Source: Candidatus Wolframiiraptor sp. EX4484-121
GTDB taxonomy: Archaea; Thermoproteota; Nitrososphaeria_A; Caldarchaeales; Wolframiiraptoraceae
Direction: 5' to 3'
Length of the DNA stretch: 5,061 bases
Assembly (NCBI GenBank): GCA_002255105.1
Contig: NJEK01000058.1
Span: 1-5,061 of the forward strand
Of this stretch, positions 5,013 through 5,061 are shown one piece after another. The notes under the pieces are model-generated. The model was not told the DNA's origin. It did not search any database and saw nothing but the letters and a program-made list of their open reading frames with translations. Position 1 is the stretch's first letter. Each line of letters opens with the position of its first letter. A program made the translations under genes and the position numbers.

Positions 5013-5061
5013 TTATGGTATTAGCTGTTTTAGTAGGTGTTTGATCTTTGGGTAGATTGGG
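5013..5061 (-). CDS. Possible C-terminal end of a minus-strand gene (partial, 15 codons)
   Basis: A minus-strand frame enters from the right edge and ends with TAA at 5013-5015. Its last residues read PIYPKIKHLLKQLIP, a plausible basic, helical C-terminus. The other minus frames encode less protein-like tails or stop sooner, and no plus-strand frame stays open. With only 15 codons visible the call is weak. If real, the gene is convergent with the tRNA. Confidence 0.3.
   Translation of the reverse strand, partial: PIYPKIKHLLKQLIP

Overview
The window reads as a piece of an archaeal genome, most likely a thermophilic member of the Thermoproteota (TACK group). Three things point there: a tRNA gene with a short intron outside the anticodon loop, bounded by a relaxed bulge-helix-bulge motif; TATA-box promoters with no bacterial -35/-10 pattern; and Shine-Dalgarno sequences of the GGTGA/GAGG type in front of TTG, GTG and ATG starts. 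Arginine codons are mostly AGG/AGA. The exact lineage cannot be fixed from this sequence.

Minus-strand block (positions 1-4339, read right to left). Five genes are packed tightly: a thioredoxin reductase-like flavoprotein (trxB, 4339-3392), an ABC-type ATPase (3385-2669), its ABC-2/NatB-like permease (about 2666-1356), a class I/II PLP aminotransferase carrying an N-terminal helical extension with weak chorismate mutase (AroQ) character (1321-82), and the first 25 codons of a further gene (77-1). Gaps are -3 to 34 bases and several ribosome sites overlap the preceding stop codon, so one transcript is likely. The ATPase and permease form a two-gene export system. The aminotransferase is broken: a deletion of about 100 bases (estimated from family length) removes the stretch that should hold the PLP-binding lysine and shifts the frame.

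Divergent promoter and plus-strand block (4340-5061). A TATA-like element at 4363-4370 lies between trxB and a small two-helix membrane protein gene (4406-4594) and could serve either direction. Next comes a 277-base stretch (4595-4871) without a convincing gene. It holds two copies of a TAAAACTAAA element, one upstream of the tRNA and one just after the small gene, and a hairpin; a short unrecognised RNA is possible here. Then comes tRNA-Ala(GGC) at 4872-4974 with a 31-base intron in the T-stem. The last bases may contain the tail of a minus-strand gene.

No mobile element, CRISPR array or obvious new multi-gene system is visible. The most noteworthy items are the tRNA intron, the broken fusion aminotransferase, and the unexplained stretch with the duplicated promoter-like element.
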